From positions 4,531,047 to 4,595,046 of the forward strand of contig NC_087388.1 in assembly GCF_963675165.1 (NCBI RefSeq): 64,000 bases of DNA, written 5' to 3'. Source of the stretch: Halichondria panicea (lineage: Eukaryota; Porifera; Demospongiae; Suberitida; Halichondriidae). The translations under genes were made by a program, and so were the position numbers. Shown here one piece after another: positions 51,761 to 63,300 of the stretch. The notes under the pieces were generated by a model. It worked only from the letters and a program-made list of their open reading frames with translations. It had not been told where the DNA came from and did not search any database. How positions within the stretch are numbered: the first letter of the stretch is position 1; every line of letters begins with the position of its first letter.

Positions 51761-51982
51761 TGTCAGATATACTATTGGGCCCAGACTATAACCTATATAT
51801 ACCGATTGATATTCGGTAAAGATGTCCATAGACCAAGGACGTGCATTCTAATGATATATATAGGCACAAGACAACAACAAAACACACAGTGCATTAGTAT
51901 AGTGTTTCAGGAATTCATGAGCTTATTTCTGTGTGGAGAGACACAATGTTCACATAGGAATGTATTCAGTGTAGACCTATAT
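51761..51982 (+). promoter_or_regulatory. Proximal part of the receptor D 5' flank, displaced
   Basis: Matches the reverse complement of about 31925-32140 upstream of receptor B (for example ctattgggcccagactataa). The sequence that should join it to the ATG is 5.4 kb away at 57373. Confidence 0.6.
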
Positions 51983-53216
51983 CTCTTTCCTTGGCAATCT
52001 GTTGTAGAAATTACAACAACGGTAACGAATCGTTATGATGAATTAGATGAAGTTGTATGTGAGCTCCTCCCTGACAAACAAACTGTAGTCTAGGTAACGG
52101 CCTTATCAGTCAAGTAGGCTAAAAATCTGTGTCCTTTGATGTAAGCTTTGATGTCTCTTTGTGCATATGTAGTTAAAAAAAAAAAAGAAACCTTTGACTA
52201 GCTAGGAAGAGTAGCAGCAGTAGTAGTAGGAAGAGTAGCAGTAGTAGTAGCAGTGCAAGCAGGACTAGACTAGATTAAAAAGTTGGTGGAAAGAATAACT
52301 GACCGTTTGGACGTCACCTGGCTGCCAGACTTTCATCTCGACTCTTCCCCCTGAGTAGCTGGCCTTTCTCTAAGCCACAAAACTGAGCAAGAAGCTGAAG
52401 AAGCAGCTAGACAGAGACATGTACCTAGCCTTGAGAATTGGGAGGCGTGGCTCAACTAGTTAGCCCAGCCCAGAGGAATTGTTACCGTGGGTACTGAACA
52501 ACCGTAGAAGTAGGGCTACCCCTGGCTTTACTGAATTAACTAGCTGTGTCTGCTGTCTAGTTGGACCAGATTTAGCTAGATAATGGGGTAGAGAATAGTT
52601 GAGCGGTGCTGTGTGTAGCTTGAACTGTACTGGCTGGCAAGAATCTAGTAAGCACCCTATGCACTGATAACTCGTCAGAATGGAGGGTATGTTCTAGGGA
52701 TCTGGACAGCTGTACATCCAAAGGAGCCAAGGAGTGCCAATCATCTTCTCCCAGTCTCTGACACGCTAAACAAAACGAGCTAGAACTGGGAGTCCCAGCT
52801 AGAATTGCTAGCCGGATCTAGACTAATAGAATGACATGGAGGCGTGGTGAGGCCGGTGTCACAGGACACGGCCTCCCCCAGGACAGGAGCTCCGGGGGGG
52901 GGGGGGGGTTCCGTCCTTAGGATAAATCCTCCCCCCGGAGTTTCTGTCCTAGGACAAAAGCTCCTACCCCAGGACCAGAGCTCCCCCATTCTGCGGTGCA
53001 GGTGAAAGTCAGTCCACAGGTAATCTGAGAGGACTAGTCTAGGCTACGAAGTAAACAGCCATAGACAAAGCCTAACTAGATGCAATAGATTCTGTATCTA
53101 TTATGTTATAGATCTCAATACTCAATATATACAACAATGCAAGAGAAAGAAGTACAATAAATATAACCAAAAGTGCACAAATCATAAAGTGATGCAACCA
53201 GAACAAAACCAATTAC

Positions 53217-56148
53217 CTACTGGTTCTTTGCGAATTTTGGCACAGCGATAGTGATACCACTCACTACATTTGTCACACATGACCATATCCTCAAAAGAAT
53301 CCGGTCTCTTGCACATGCAGTATTATTGTAATGGCAATGGTTTGTGGTGTTGGTCTTTTGGGCATCACTTTCTTTGTGCGAGGGAACCGTGAGAGTTTGC
53401 CCTTCTCAAAGCACTTAATGAGATGTGCTCTCATTTTGGCCTCATCAAACACTAGAGAATCCACATTATCGTTCATAGCAGCGTGATATGCAGCAGCAAT
53501 GCTAGCCTCGATCCCAGGCCGAGTTTTTGCTTTTATAACGGTTTTGCCTAACCGTTATAAAAGCGAAAACTCGGCCTGGGATCGAGGCTACAGCAATGCT
53601 AAATAGTCCGCAGTTGTTAGCACCCTCTTGCTGCTGGAGAGCCACCACAGAAATTAATAGCCCATTGCATTGAATTAATGGGCTATACACTTGTGCTATC
53701 TGGAGCTCAGTACTTGGGGAAAGCGTTCCATTGAAGCAGCTGTCGTACAAATACAGTTCACCCTTAAACAGAGAAGTGGCAATCCAGTGCTGTCGTTCTT
53801 CAACAAAGAAGATTTGCACAGCTGCACGTGTACAAGTAAAATTATCATAATTACATAAACGTTGTCTTACCTGGGCCTTGATTATTGGAAACTGGTGGAA
53901 ATGCCTTTAATTGGGCCAAGAGAGTATTATAGCAGCCTTCAAACTTAAGGAATTGCATCGATAATAACTGGTGGGCTGCACGCATATGCTTGTCGGAGAG
54001 CATACCACCTATTGCACTCAACACTTGTTTGTCAAAGAGGTTTAGATCTAGGGTCTTCAGCCACATCGTTCCCTATAATCATATACACAGAAGTCTAAGA
54101 ATTGTACAAGATATATACACAGCTTATACAGAATATTCTACCAAGAAAATAGACATGTTATGATAATTATATATTATTACCTGACTCTTTTGTTTCTTCC
54201 TAGGAGGTGACTTGCAAGGATCTTTTGTGTCAAGAGGACGCTTATCACGCTTATCTTGCTTTTGAGAGGGTAGGTCAGGCTTTTGAGAGGGTAGGTCAGG
54301 TTTTTGAGAGGGTACATCAGGCTTTTGAGAGGGTACATCAGGCTTTTGAGAGGGTAGGTCAGGCTTTTGAAAGGGTACATCAGGCTTTTGAGAGGGTATA
54401 TCAGGCTTTTGAGAGGGTACATCAGGCTTTTGAGAGGGTATATCAGGCTTTTGAGAGGGTAGGTCAGGATTTTGAGAGGGTACGTCAGGCATTCGTTTAT
54501 TCTTAGGAGGTGATTTGACTGGAGAAGAGTGGTTGTCTTCAGAGCCAGGAAGAGTGTTTTCTTCATCGTTGGTTTCTGTAAAATGTTTTAAGCATAATTA
54601 TATAGCAAGGAACACGACAGAAGGAGGTTATTGCTAGCCACACTTTACCTGGAGAGTAGTATTCCTTTAGCAGTACCCCATTGGAACACTTTTTCAATAC
54701 TTTGCCGCTCCCAGACTGCAACTCGTATCTACCCTTGTCAAGGATCTTATGGACAATATATGGACCTTTCCAGGTGCAGTCCATTTTCCCTCCCATTCGA
54801 TGAGAATTGGCCATATTCTTTAGCATGACACTGCTGCCAACTGGATAACTCTACGACAAAAATGGAAAAAATAAGCTAAAGTTTGCTATATAAAATAATA
54901 CCTTCAAAGAGTTATGCTTGTTGTCATACTGCTGCTTCTGTTTTTGCTGTGCAGCAGCAATGTTCTCCTTGGCATTGAGGTGACAGCGGTCACGAATTTC
55001 CATCAACCTTCGGAGAATTCCATCCATGTCTTCTCCGTCTTCTTCATTTTCAGTCTCCTCTCCACTCAATTGGTCAGCATCTCCTCTATCTTCTATAGCG
55101 TCGGCACCATCTCGTTGATCCATATCAAAAGTAACAGCTTTCCGCGGGTGGCGATTGAACATTAGGAAAAAGGGTGTGTACTTTGATGACGCCTACAATC
55201 AAAAAATAACATATGCATGCATGATATAATAATTAAAATTTTACCTGTTTTGATATGCGATAGGCATAAAGAGCAGCAGAGAGATGCTGATCCCAGTCAT
55301 CAGTACTAGAATCGATTACCTTCTTGAGAGTGTTCACTAGAGTCTGGTTGAAGCGTTCATCAAGGCCATTTGTTTGTGGGTGGTAAGCACTTGATACGCA
55401 GTGCTGTATGTCAGTCAACTGAAAAAGTCGGGTGTTGATTTCGTTGACAAACTCTCTTCCTTGGTCTGATTGAATCACTTTTGGCCACCCATGCCTGCAA
55501 AATGTGTCAAACAGAAATTTTGCTACACCTTCTGCTGATTTTGATGGGAGTGGGGCAGCCTCAGGCCACTTAGAGAAATAGTCTGAAAGGGTGATAATGT
55601 ACTTGTTTCCAGAGCTTGTTTCAGGTAGAGGTCCTACCAAGTCAATACCAACTCTGTACCAGACCTTTGTCACAGGGATGGGGTGTAGTTCTGCTCTGGG
55701 CTTCTGTAGTTGGTGATTCGTTCGTTGGCATTTGTCGCAGTGCTTGCAGAGCTGTATGACGTCAGCATGTAGGCCTTTCCAGTAGAAATCCTGAGCAACC
55801 TACATGCATGAAACAGATATAATTATACTTTATAAGATATGATGATAAATATACCTTTCCATAGGTCTTGTCTCTCCCAAAATGCATCCCATCCAGTCCA
55901 TCGTGGCACATGTTTAGTATCCTGCTTTTCTCCTCTTGCTTCACCACAACTCTTCTCATTCTATGCATGCCAGTGCTGTCCTTCTCAGGCAGGTATAAGC
56001 ATTGTTGCTGCAGAGCATATCTTTGAGCTTTGTCTCTTATACTTCTCTTGTCATTAGTGGAAGGCCCATCTCTGTATTTCTTCTGGCCAGCATTGCTGGC
56101 AGCAGTCTTGTACAGCAGTATGTCCTCATACTCTTGTTGAGTAGCCAT
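53217..56148 (-). CDS. Ginger-like transposase: H2C2 finger, integrase, GPY/F-like, Ulp1 protease, PHD finger
   Basis: Seven exons with GT-AG borders: 56148-55855, 55799-55245, 55192-54902, 54850-54649, 54575-54181, 54072-53871 and 53821-53217. Phases join through the first six and into the seventh. Order: zinc-binding region (MCHDGLDGMHFGRDKTYGK, then CKHCDKC), retroviral-type integrase core (GIDLVGPLPET, SDQGREF, AYHPQTNGLDERFNQ, so D-D-E residues present), PFFLMFNRHPRKA, an SH3-like GPY/F region (WKGPYIVHKIL), a six-residue tandem repeat, then a Ulp1/C48 protease (HWIATSL, YDSC, NNCGLFSIA) and a PHD finger (CMCKRPDS, MVMCDKCSEWYHYRC) at 53222-53329. Introns and accessory Ulp1/PHD domains fit Ginger DNA transposons rather than gypsy retroelements; no reverse transcriptase or LTRs were seen. 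A foldback at 53503-53590 shifts the frame after the catalytic Cys, and the PHD lies in another frame, so this copy is probably inactive. Confidence 0.75.
53503..53590. mobile_element. 88-base TAGCC foldback in the Ulp1 domain, 9-base target duplication
   Basis: About 41-base arms (tagcctcgatcccaggccg outermost, then ttttataacggtt) nearly perfectly complementary around a tiny loop; flanked by cagcaatgc at 53494-53502 and 53591-53599. Terminal sequence matches the ends of the 1088-base element at 45948, so this is an internally deleted relative. Confidence 0.92.
54240..54495 (-). repeat. 18-base coding tandem repeat in the transposase linker
   Basis: About 14 units of an 18-base repeat encode the hexapeptide P-S-Q-K-P-D-type (with V, I or L preceding). 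It lies between the integrase C-terminus and the Ulp1 part, is proline- and charge-rich, and is probably disordered. Confidence 0.9.
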
Positions 56149-57397
56149 TCTGATTGCTAACAGTCTATATATTTCGCATGCACGCGCACGCTTATTATAA
56201 CCCTTTCCTTGCCATTCGTGAAATCTGGAACAGGAGCGTCTTTAGGTCGATCAATTAGTGTGGATCCGGCCTCACCACGCCTCCAAGTCATTCTATTAGT
56301 CTAGATCCGGCTAGCAATTCTAGCTGGGACTCCCAGTTCTAGCTCCTTTTGTTTAGCGTGTCAGAGACTGGGAGAAGATGATTGGCACTCCCTGGCTCCT
56401 TTGGATGTACAGCTGTCCAGATCCCTAGAACATACCCTCCATTCTGACGAGTTATCAGTGCATAGGGTGCTTACTAGATTCTTGCCAGCCAGTACAGTTC
56501 AAGCTACACACAGCACCGCTCAACTATTCTCTACCCCATTATCTAGCTAAATCTGGTCCAACTAGACAGCAGACACAGCTAGTTAATTCAGTAAAGCCAG
56601 GGGTAGCCCTACTTCTACGGTTGTTCAGTACCCACGGTAACAATTCCTCTGGGCTGGGCTAACTAGTTGAGCCACGCCTCCCAATTCTCAAGGCTAGGTA
56701 CATGTCTCTGTCTAGCTGCTTCTTCAGCTTCTTGCTCAGTTTTGTGGCTTAGAGAAAGGCCAGCTACTCAGGGGGAAGAGTCCAGATGAAAGTCTGGCAG
56801 CCAGGTGACGTCCAAACGGTCAGTTATTCTTTCCACCAACTTTTTAATCTAGTCTAGTCCTGCTTGCACTGCTACTACTACTGCTGCCTACTGCTGCTAC
56901 TCTTCCTAGCTAGTCAAAGGTTTCTTTTTTTTTTTTTAACTACATATGCACAAAGAGACATCAAAGCTTACATCAAAGGACACAGATTTTTAGCCTACTT
57001 GACTGATAAGGCGGTTACCTAGACTACAGTTTGTTTGTCAGGGAGGAGCTCACATACAACTTCATCTAATTCATCATAACGATTCCTTACCCATTGTTGT
57101 AATTTCTACAACAGATTGCCAAGGAAAGAGATACTAAAGCCTTGACAGGTTTTTGACAGGGTACATGTACCCGGATGATATATCCTGGGGGCGGGGATTC
57201 TGTCCTAGGACGAAACCACCGGGGGGGGGGGGGAGGCATTGTCCTAAGACAGCAGGCTCCGGGGGAGCTGTCGCCCGGAGGTTCTATCCTATGACACCGG
57301 CGGATCCACACTAATTGATCGACCTAAAGACGCTCCTGTTCCAGATTTCACGAATGGCAAGGAAAGGGAAAGTTAATAGTGGCTATATACAATATAG

Positions 57398-60300
57398 ATG
57401 TTTATGCAGAATATAGAGATGGCTATGCTAGTGGGTTTCCTAGCTTTGTTTGTTCTGCAAGGAGCAGTTCATTCTCAATCGTTCTCCTTTGATTTCGTTG
57501 ATGACTCTGACAATTTCCCAGGATTGCAAGTGGACTCCACTGGGAGAACATTTCTTGCTGCAGACAATTACCTGTATAGACTGAATGCTCAGCTAATACA
57601 AGAGGAGAGAGTTGATCTAGGAGATACTGTCATTGACGAAGGACTGGCCCTGAGCTCTACTGGGATGTTGGTGGTGTGTTTAGATGATCTCTCTTGCTCT
57701 CTCTACAATGCAAGCAACCTCAGTGCTGGTCCCATCAGGAGTGTCAGTGATGCTATAGTAGCTCTTGATTATGGAGCAGCTATCATTGCGTCAGGAGACA
57801 CTTTCTTCACTGGATCTGTAGCAGAAAATGAGATAGCACTGCAACAGTTTGGAGAGGGGTTTAGTAGATCGTCTGATAACAATCCATCAGGCACGCACAA
57901 TGAATTTGTTTTTGGAGGTAGTAACTTTGAACGACAATTCTACACATATGGTGGTTTTGTGAGTGGTGAATTTGCCTACTATGTTGTCGTTGACTTCCGA
58001 CCTGTTAGTGCACAGGCTATAAGACTGCTACGTGTTTGCAACATGCCTGATTGTGGAGGCCCAAGTACCTGTGGAGTGACTGCTTTGTATGAACTGGGAA
58101 TCAATTGTGGCCTTCAGGGGATCACTGAAGATACTTGTTTGTGTGCAGTGTCATTAGCGGAGGACTTCAGTGGGATATCTGGACTCACTGCTGTTATAAA
58201 TCTTTGCCAAGGTGGTAGTAACTCTATTTGTGTGGTCAATATCACTGCTGTCAATGAAGCTATGGACGCTAAATATGACTCTTGTATTGTGTCCCGGACT
58301 GTTGGAGAAAAAGTTGGCTTACCATGGAGAACAGGCTCAGATAACTGCGATACTCTGCCTCAGCCTCAGGTTTGTATTGCCTACTTGCATACTCCTATAA
58401 CATAGAAATCATTTTCCAGGAAACAAGGAACAGATGTGACACACCCAGTCCAGTCGGCCTTCTTATCCCAAATGGTGGTATTGAAATAATAGCACCAGTT
58501 CGTATCAACTTTGGAGACAGTCTTGTCTCTTTTGCTTCAGTAGCTGTGAAAGTGGAGTATTTTTCCTTTGTGTTTGTGGCAACTCATAATGAGTTAACTA
58601 TAAGAGGAGTAAGTGCAGTTCTGTTGAGTCAGCTATATATTGTGTATAATCATGGTATTGTTTGTCATTGTCACAGTACGATGTCAGTGGTGCATCGACT
58701 CTGGACCCCGATAGTGCATTCTACATTCAGCCACTGACCTCTGTTGTATATCACTTGTCATGGCACGAGGGACTAAACTACATCACAGCAGTCACACAAG
58801 ACTCCGTGAGTTAAAGTTTGCATGTATATGTCCTACCCTATCTGTCTGCCTCCCCTCTGTCCTCTGTTAGGTATTCCAAATTCCGATTGAAGAGTGCTTC
58901 CAGCGTATAGACTGTACTAGTTGTACCAGTGACCTCAACCCGCTGTGTGGATGGTGTGTGGTGGAAAACAAGTGCTCTCGTCAGACGCAGTGTCAGAACT
59001 CCAGTCTCTCTAGTAGATGGACACAGGACAATGCCAACTGTTTTACTGCTGCTACTGTGGAGCCTATGCAACGTGTGCTTGACCCTGAGATTCTTGCTAC
59101 TGAGGTAAGGCAGTGGCTTGTGTATATAGTTGTGTCTGAGATCATATAAACTGACCCCACAGCTCACAGTGACTCTGACCTCTCCCGGCCTGCCTAACCC
59201 CCTTCCTGGAGAGAGCTTCTATTGTCATCTGGCGGACAGTGAAGGACGTTTCCCACCCATCATAGTACCAGCTGTTGAGGTCACCCCGGGAACAGTGTTT
59301 AGTTGTGATATTGAAGGACTGGTACCTGACTATCCTGGAGTATCTGCAACCATTAACCTGGGATTTCGGAGCTCTTTGCTCAATGAGCCATTTGATATCA
59401 CCAACCAAGCACTCACCATCTACAGGTGCTCAGGAGGAGAAAGGTATCCACCTACATGAATATTAAATACAGGACAAGTTTAGTTTTCCAGTATAATTAT
59501 AAGCTCATAAATACAACTCCCACAAATAAAATGATTGAAGATTATCACAATATAAATTGCAGTTTGTCTGCAATGTGTAGCCAGGCCGAGTTTTTGCTTT
59601 TATATATCGGATGGGAAAATAACCTGGCCTGCAATATATTGCATCCGGGTGTGTCTATAGCAATATAGTAAACTGCGTAGTAAAATAAATGCATGTACAC
59701 TAAAAACATTAAAAAGTGCGACGACTTAATTAGTATGCTCAACACACTTAAGAACATTGTCTATAGAGAAAATACGATAATTATGTCTTTATGACACCGT
59801 TGTATACAGCTGTAAGGATTGCCTTGGGATAAATAGTCCGTGTGGATGGTGTAACCTCAACAAGCAGTGCAGTGCAACATCAGCTCCTTGCAGGAATGCA
59901 TCTCACTTCCGACAGGTGAGGTTATGGGGATCTGTATCTCTATACATCCTCTGTACAGGTGTCTGGAGGCAATGATTTCGCTGCTGAGTGCCCCCTATTG
60001 GACACGCCCCCCTCTGGTGAGTACACTCAACCAGTAAGGGTGGCCCAGGACCTTCGACTGACCACCAGGAACCTCATCTCCCCTGTAAGTAACATGACCT
60101 GTATATCTGATTGTTCCATAGTTTCCCTCTCCATATAGACAGATGGCTTTGAGTACTATTGTGTTGTGAATGGAGTTAGTCTGACAGCTCAGTATGAGAA
60201 CGAGAGCTCCATCCTGTGTACAGTGGGCAGTGGACAAGTGAGTATTTTATGTGATTGAATTATCCAGTGGAATGAAGAGGATCGCTTGTACTGTTAGTCA

Positions 60301-63300
60301 CAATAAATACTTGCATGTATTACGTGCCTGATTAACATGTACACGAATGTTCCAAGTTCCACTGTACATGTGCTAATGCGCCTCGGCATGTTTTACTTCG
60401 CTCCAGAATGTTAGAGTGTATAGAATAGGACATTAGTTTGTAAAGTAATGCATAGTTTTTTAAAATAAGTGTTCTATAATAATATATTCAAAAAACAAAT
60501 TAGAGCAAGAGTATAATACAGTGTTATGAAAGAGGAGCTTAGTCTCATTGAATGGCTGCTGCATGTTTCTGACATCAAGCTAAGATAAAAATGGCTAGAA
60601 GAAGCTATTAGTTTTTGTTGCATCATTAAATAGTTACAGCTGGAACAGACACAAACACAATCAGTATTAAATAATGCACACAGTCATGTAGATCTACTTG
60701 TCCTAATTAAATAATAGCATGCAAGTATAATTGAATTAACATCCTGAAAATTTGTAGTTCGGCACACTTTCTCCTGGTGTTGGAAGTTTCCCTGTGGTTG
60801 TTATGGTAACCTGGACGGGGAATGATATCAACCAAACACTGAGCAACACCACGTCAGGTATACCATTATAATTATCTGCCAACCATGATTATTTGAATAA
60901 TGTGGATAGACACTTCCAGATAGTCTAGACAATCTACTAGTTCACCCCACACCCACACACACAGTGACGTTGTATGATTGTCGTGACTTGGCCAGTGGAT
61001 ATTTGGAATGTATTGCAGTCAGAATGGGGTCAGAGTTCGCATGTGGGTGGTGTGGAGGTAGTTGTGAGGTGATGCAAGAGTGCTCCAATACTTTCATTAC
61101 TGAGGGGATAAATCCTCCTGCCCCTGTCATCAACTCATTCACTCCAATGTCGGGTAAGAATGCAGTGAGCGTAATATACGTACCTATCATTATGCGTACA
61201 TACAGCATGTGATTGTCATATGTATAGTGTATAGATCTATCATACTTGCATTACTAAGCCTTTTCAACTTCATGAGCTTATAGTAAGTATGCTTAACTCA
61301 CTATTTATCGAGGACATACAAAATTTATACATACTCAATCCTCAGGACCAGTTGAGGGTGGTACAGCAATCACTTTGAGGGGTACTGACTTCGGAGGAAC
61401 TTTTATCGACGTTCAGAACTCCATTCTTACATTAGGAGGCGTGGCCTGCACTCCCCTCATCACTGGTTACATACCATGGCACCAGTTTGTCTGTGAGACC
61501 ACACATTTTTTAACAGAAGGGTCAAAAGACTTCTCTCTGACCATTGACTCTAGAGTAGCCATTGTAAACGGTGGCTCCTTCACTACGGTGGATCCTACTG
61601 TCAGCAGTGTGACTCCGACCTTTGGACCCATGGCCGGGGGAACTAAAGTAGTTGTGAGGGGGTCTGCACTGAACGTGGGTAACCAGGAGGACACTAGAGT
61701 CTCTCTAGAGGTCAGCGAGTCAAACTACGTCTGCAAAATATCGTGAGTGATACTCTATATAACACAAAGCTCAAACTTTTTTCTGCAGATCTATCGAGTC
61801 TCAAGAGATTTGTTGCACTACCTCAGCAGCAAACCTCACCTCCACTGCTTTGGTGGTGGTTTCCATTGATGCTGCCAGAGTCAGCAATCCAGGAGTGGTC
61901 TTCAGTTATCGTAACAATCCTAATGTGACTGCTGTGTTTCCTAGCAACACCATTCCTAGTGGAGGCATCACACTGACTTTTACTGGACTGGACTTGGACG
62001 TAGTACAGCAGCATGTGTTGGAGGTATACCAGCCAATGGGGGATCCTCTGGTAAGCTATCATATATACTGGTAAGCTATCATATATATAGCCGGTAATTT
62101 CGATGGTCAAACTTTTTGATTGACATTTTTGCAGAGAACGACGCCCCACGTACTTGTGTCGAATATGTTGTGTCGTTATTGTGTCCCTCCCCTACAGAGG
62201 AGCAACTGCAGTGTTGTGGACCATACCACCATCACATGCTTGACTCCTAGTCTGACAACAACCTCACTCACACCATTGGACTATGCCCTACTGTTTGATG
62301 ATGTCCCACTCATTACACAAGCACACCTCCTCATCAGCGTCCAATCAGATCCTTCTCAATTTAGACTAAATAGTTCTCAAGAGGTCACCAGTGGCACAGA
62401 GACGCTCATACGCATTGTGGTATGTATTATTAGCTAGTACACTGACTATACTGTTATCGTGTGTGTATATATATCCATGCAGGGTGATAGTCTTGACTCA
62501 GTAGAGACCAGTGAGATAAGAGTGATCGTGGGAGGGGAGGAGTGTACTACGACACCTAGTAGTTTGAGAGGAAACGAAATCATCTGTATTGCCCCCTTGG
62601 AGCCCCCGGGAGGGGAAAACTCAGCCGTCATTCAAGTGAGTGACTATTAAACTGCATATAAGCTATATACTGTCCCTTCAGGTGAACGTTGGGAGCAACA
62701 TCTCTCAAGTATTGGACCAGCAACTGACTTACACAGGTCCTGTGACTGCTGCAGTTCCACTGGAGATCATCATCCCGAGTGTATTGGGGGTTATAGTGAT
62801 GATCGTGTGTGTAATGCTGACCATTTTTGTCTGTGTCTATCGGAACTATTGGAGGAAGACCGTGTCAATTGCTATGCATGAACAGATGATGGAAATCGTG
62901 GCTAATACGTAATAATTATAGTGTATAGTCCGTAGCTGTTCAATTATCTTATTCATTTACAGGAGAACACGGGAGGACATATTTCCTGTGGATGGCAATA
63001 CAGCACTCATTAGTAAGTTAAGTTCTATATTATAGTTTGCACTGATAATTATATTCACTGACCCACAGAATCAGAACTTGTTGAGATTGCTGAGTCTATC
63101 CCAGACTCAATCAAAATTCCAGCTTCCATATTGAAGCTCTCCAGTACTGCAATTGGACAAGGTAAAGAAAGAATGATGTGTAAAATAAATTTACAGGAGA
63201 ATGTAACTATAATTATAATTATACAGGTGAATTTGGCGTTGTGTACAAGGGAGTCCTGACAGACTGGAACAATGTACCTATTCAAGGGGTGGCCGTGAAG

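Larger units (their letters stand above)
51983..57372. mobile_element. Composite 5.4-kb transposon with nested inverted repeats
   Basis: Long inverted arms at 51983-52860 and 56262-57132 are close to identical (start ctctttccttggcaatctg). They enclose the transposase gene at 53217-56148. A second inverted pair, about 70 bases at 56202-56270 and 57300-57370 (tttccttgccattcgtg / cacgaatggcaaggaaa), brackets the right arm. G-rich segments with tcctaggaca motifs and poly-G runs lie at 52855-52990 and 57180-57297. In receptor B the flanks on both sides are contiguous except for about 13 bases, so the composite is an insertion between promoter and start of receptor D. A simple target duplication is not visible, suggesting more than one event. 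Confidence 0.75.

Noticed and set aside
51806-52093. Open frame of 95 codons upstream of receptor D
   Set aside because: It spans the join between conserved 5' flank and the transposon arm and has no family signature.
54177-54566. Long open frames in alternative frames over the 18-base repeat
   Set aside because: Shadows of the tandem repeat; the exon 54575-54181 in the transposase frame explains it.
55245-55799. Gypsy LTR retrotransposon
   Set aside because: The integrase is gypsy-like, but the gene has spliceosomal introns, Ulp1 and PHD domains, flanking inverted repeats, and no reverse transcriptase or LTRs.
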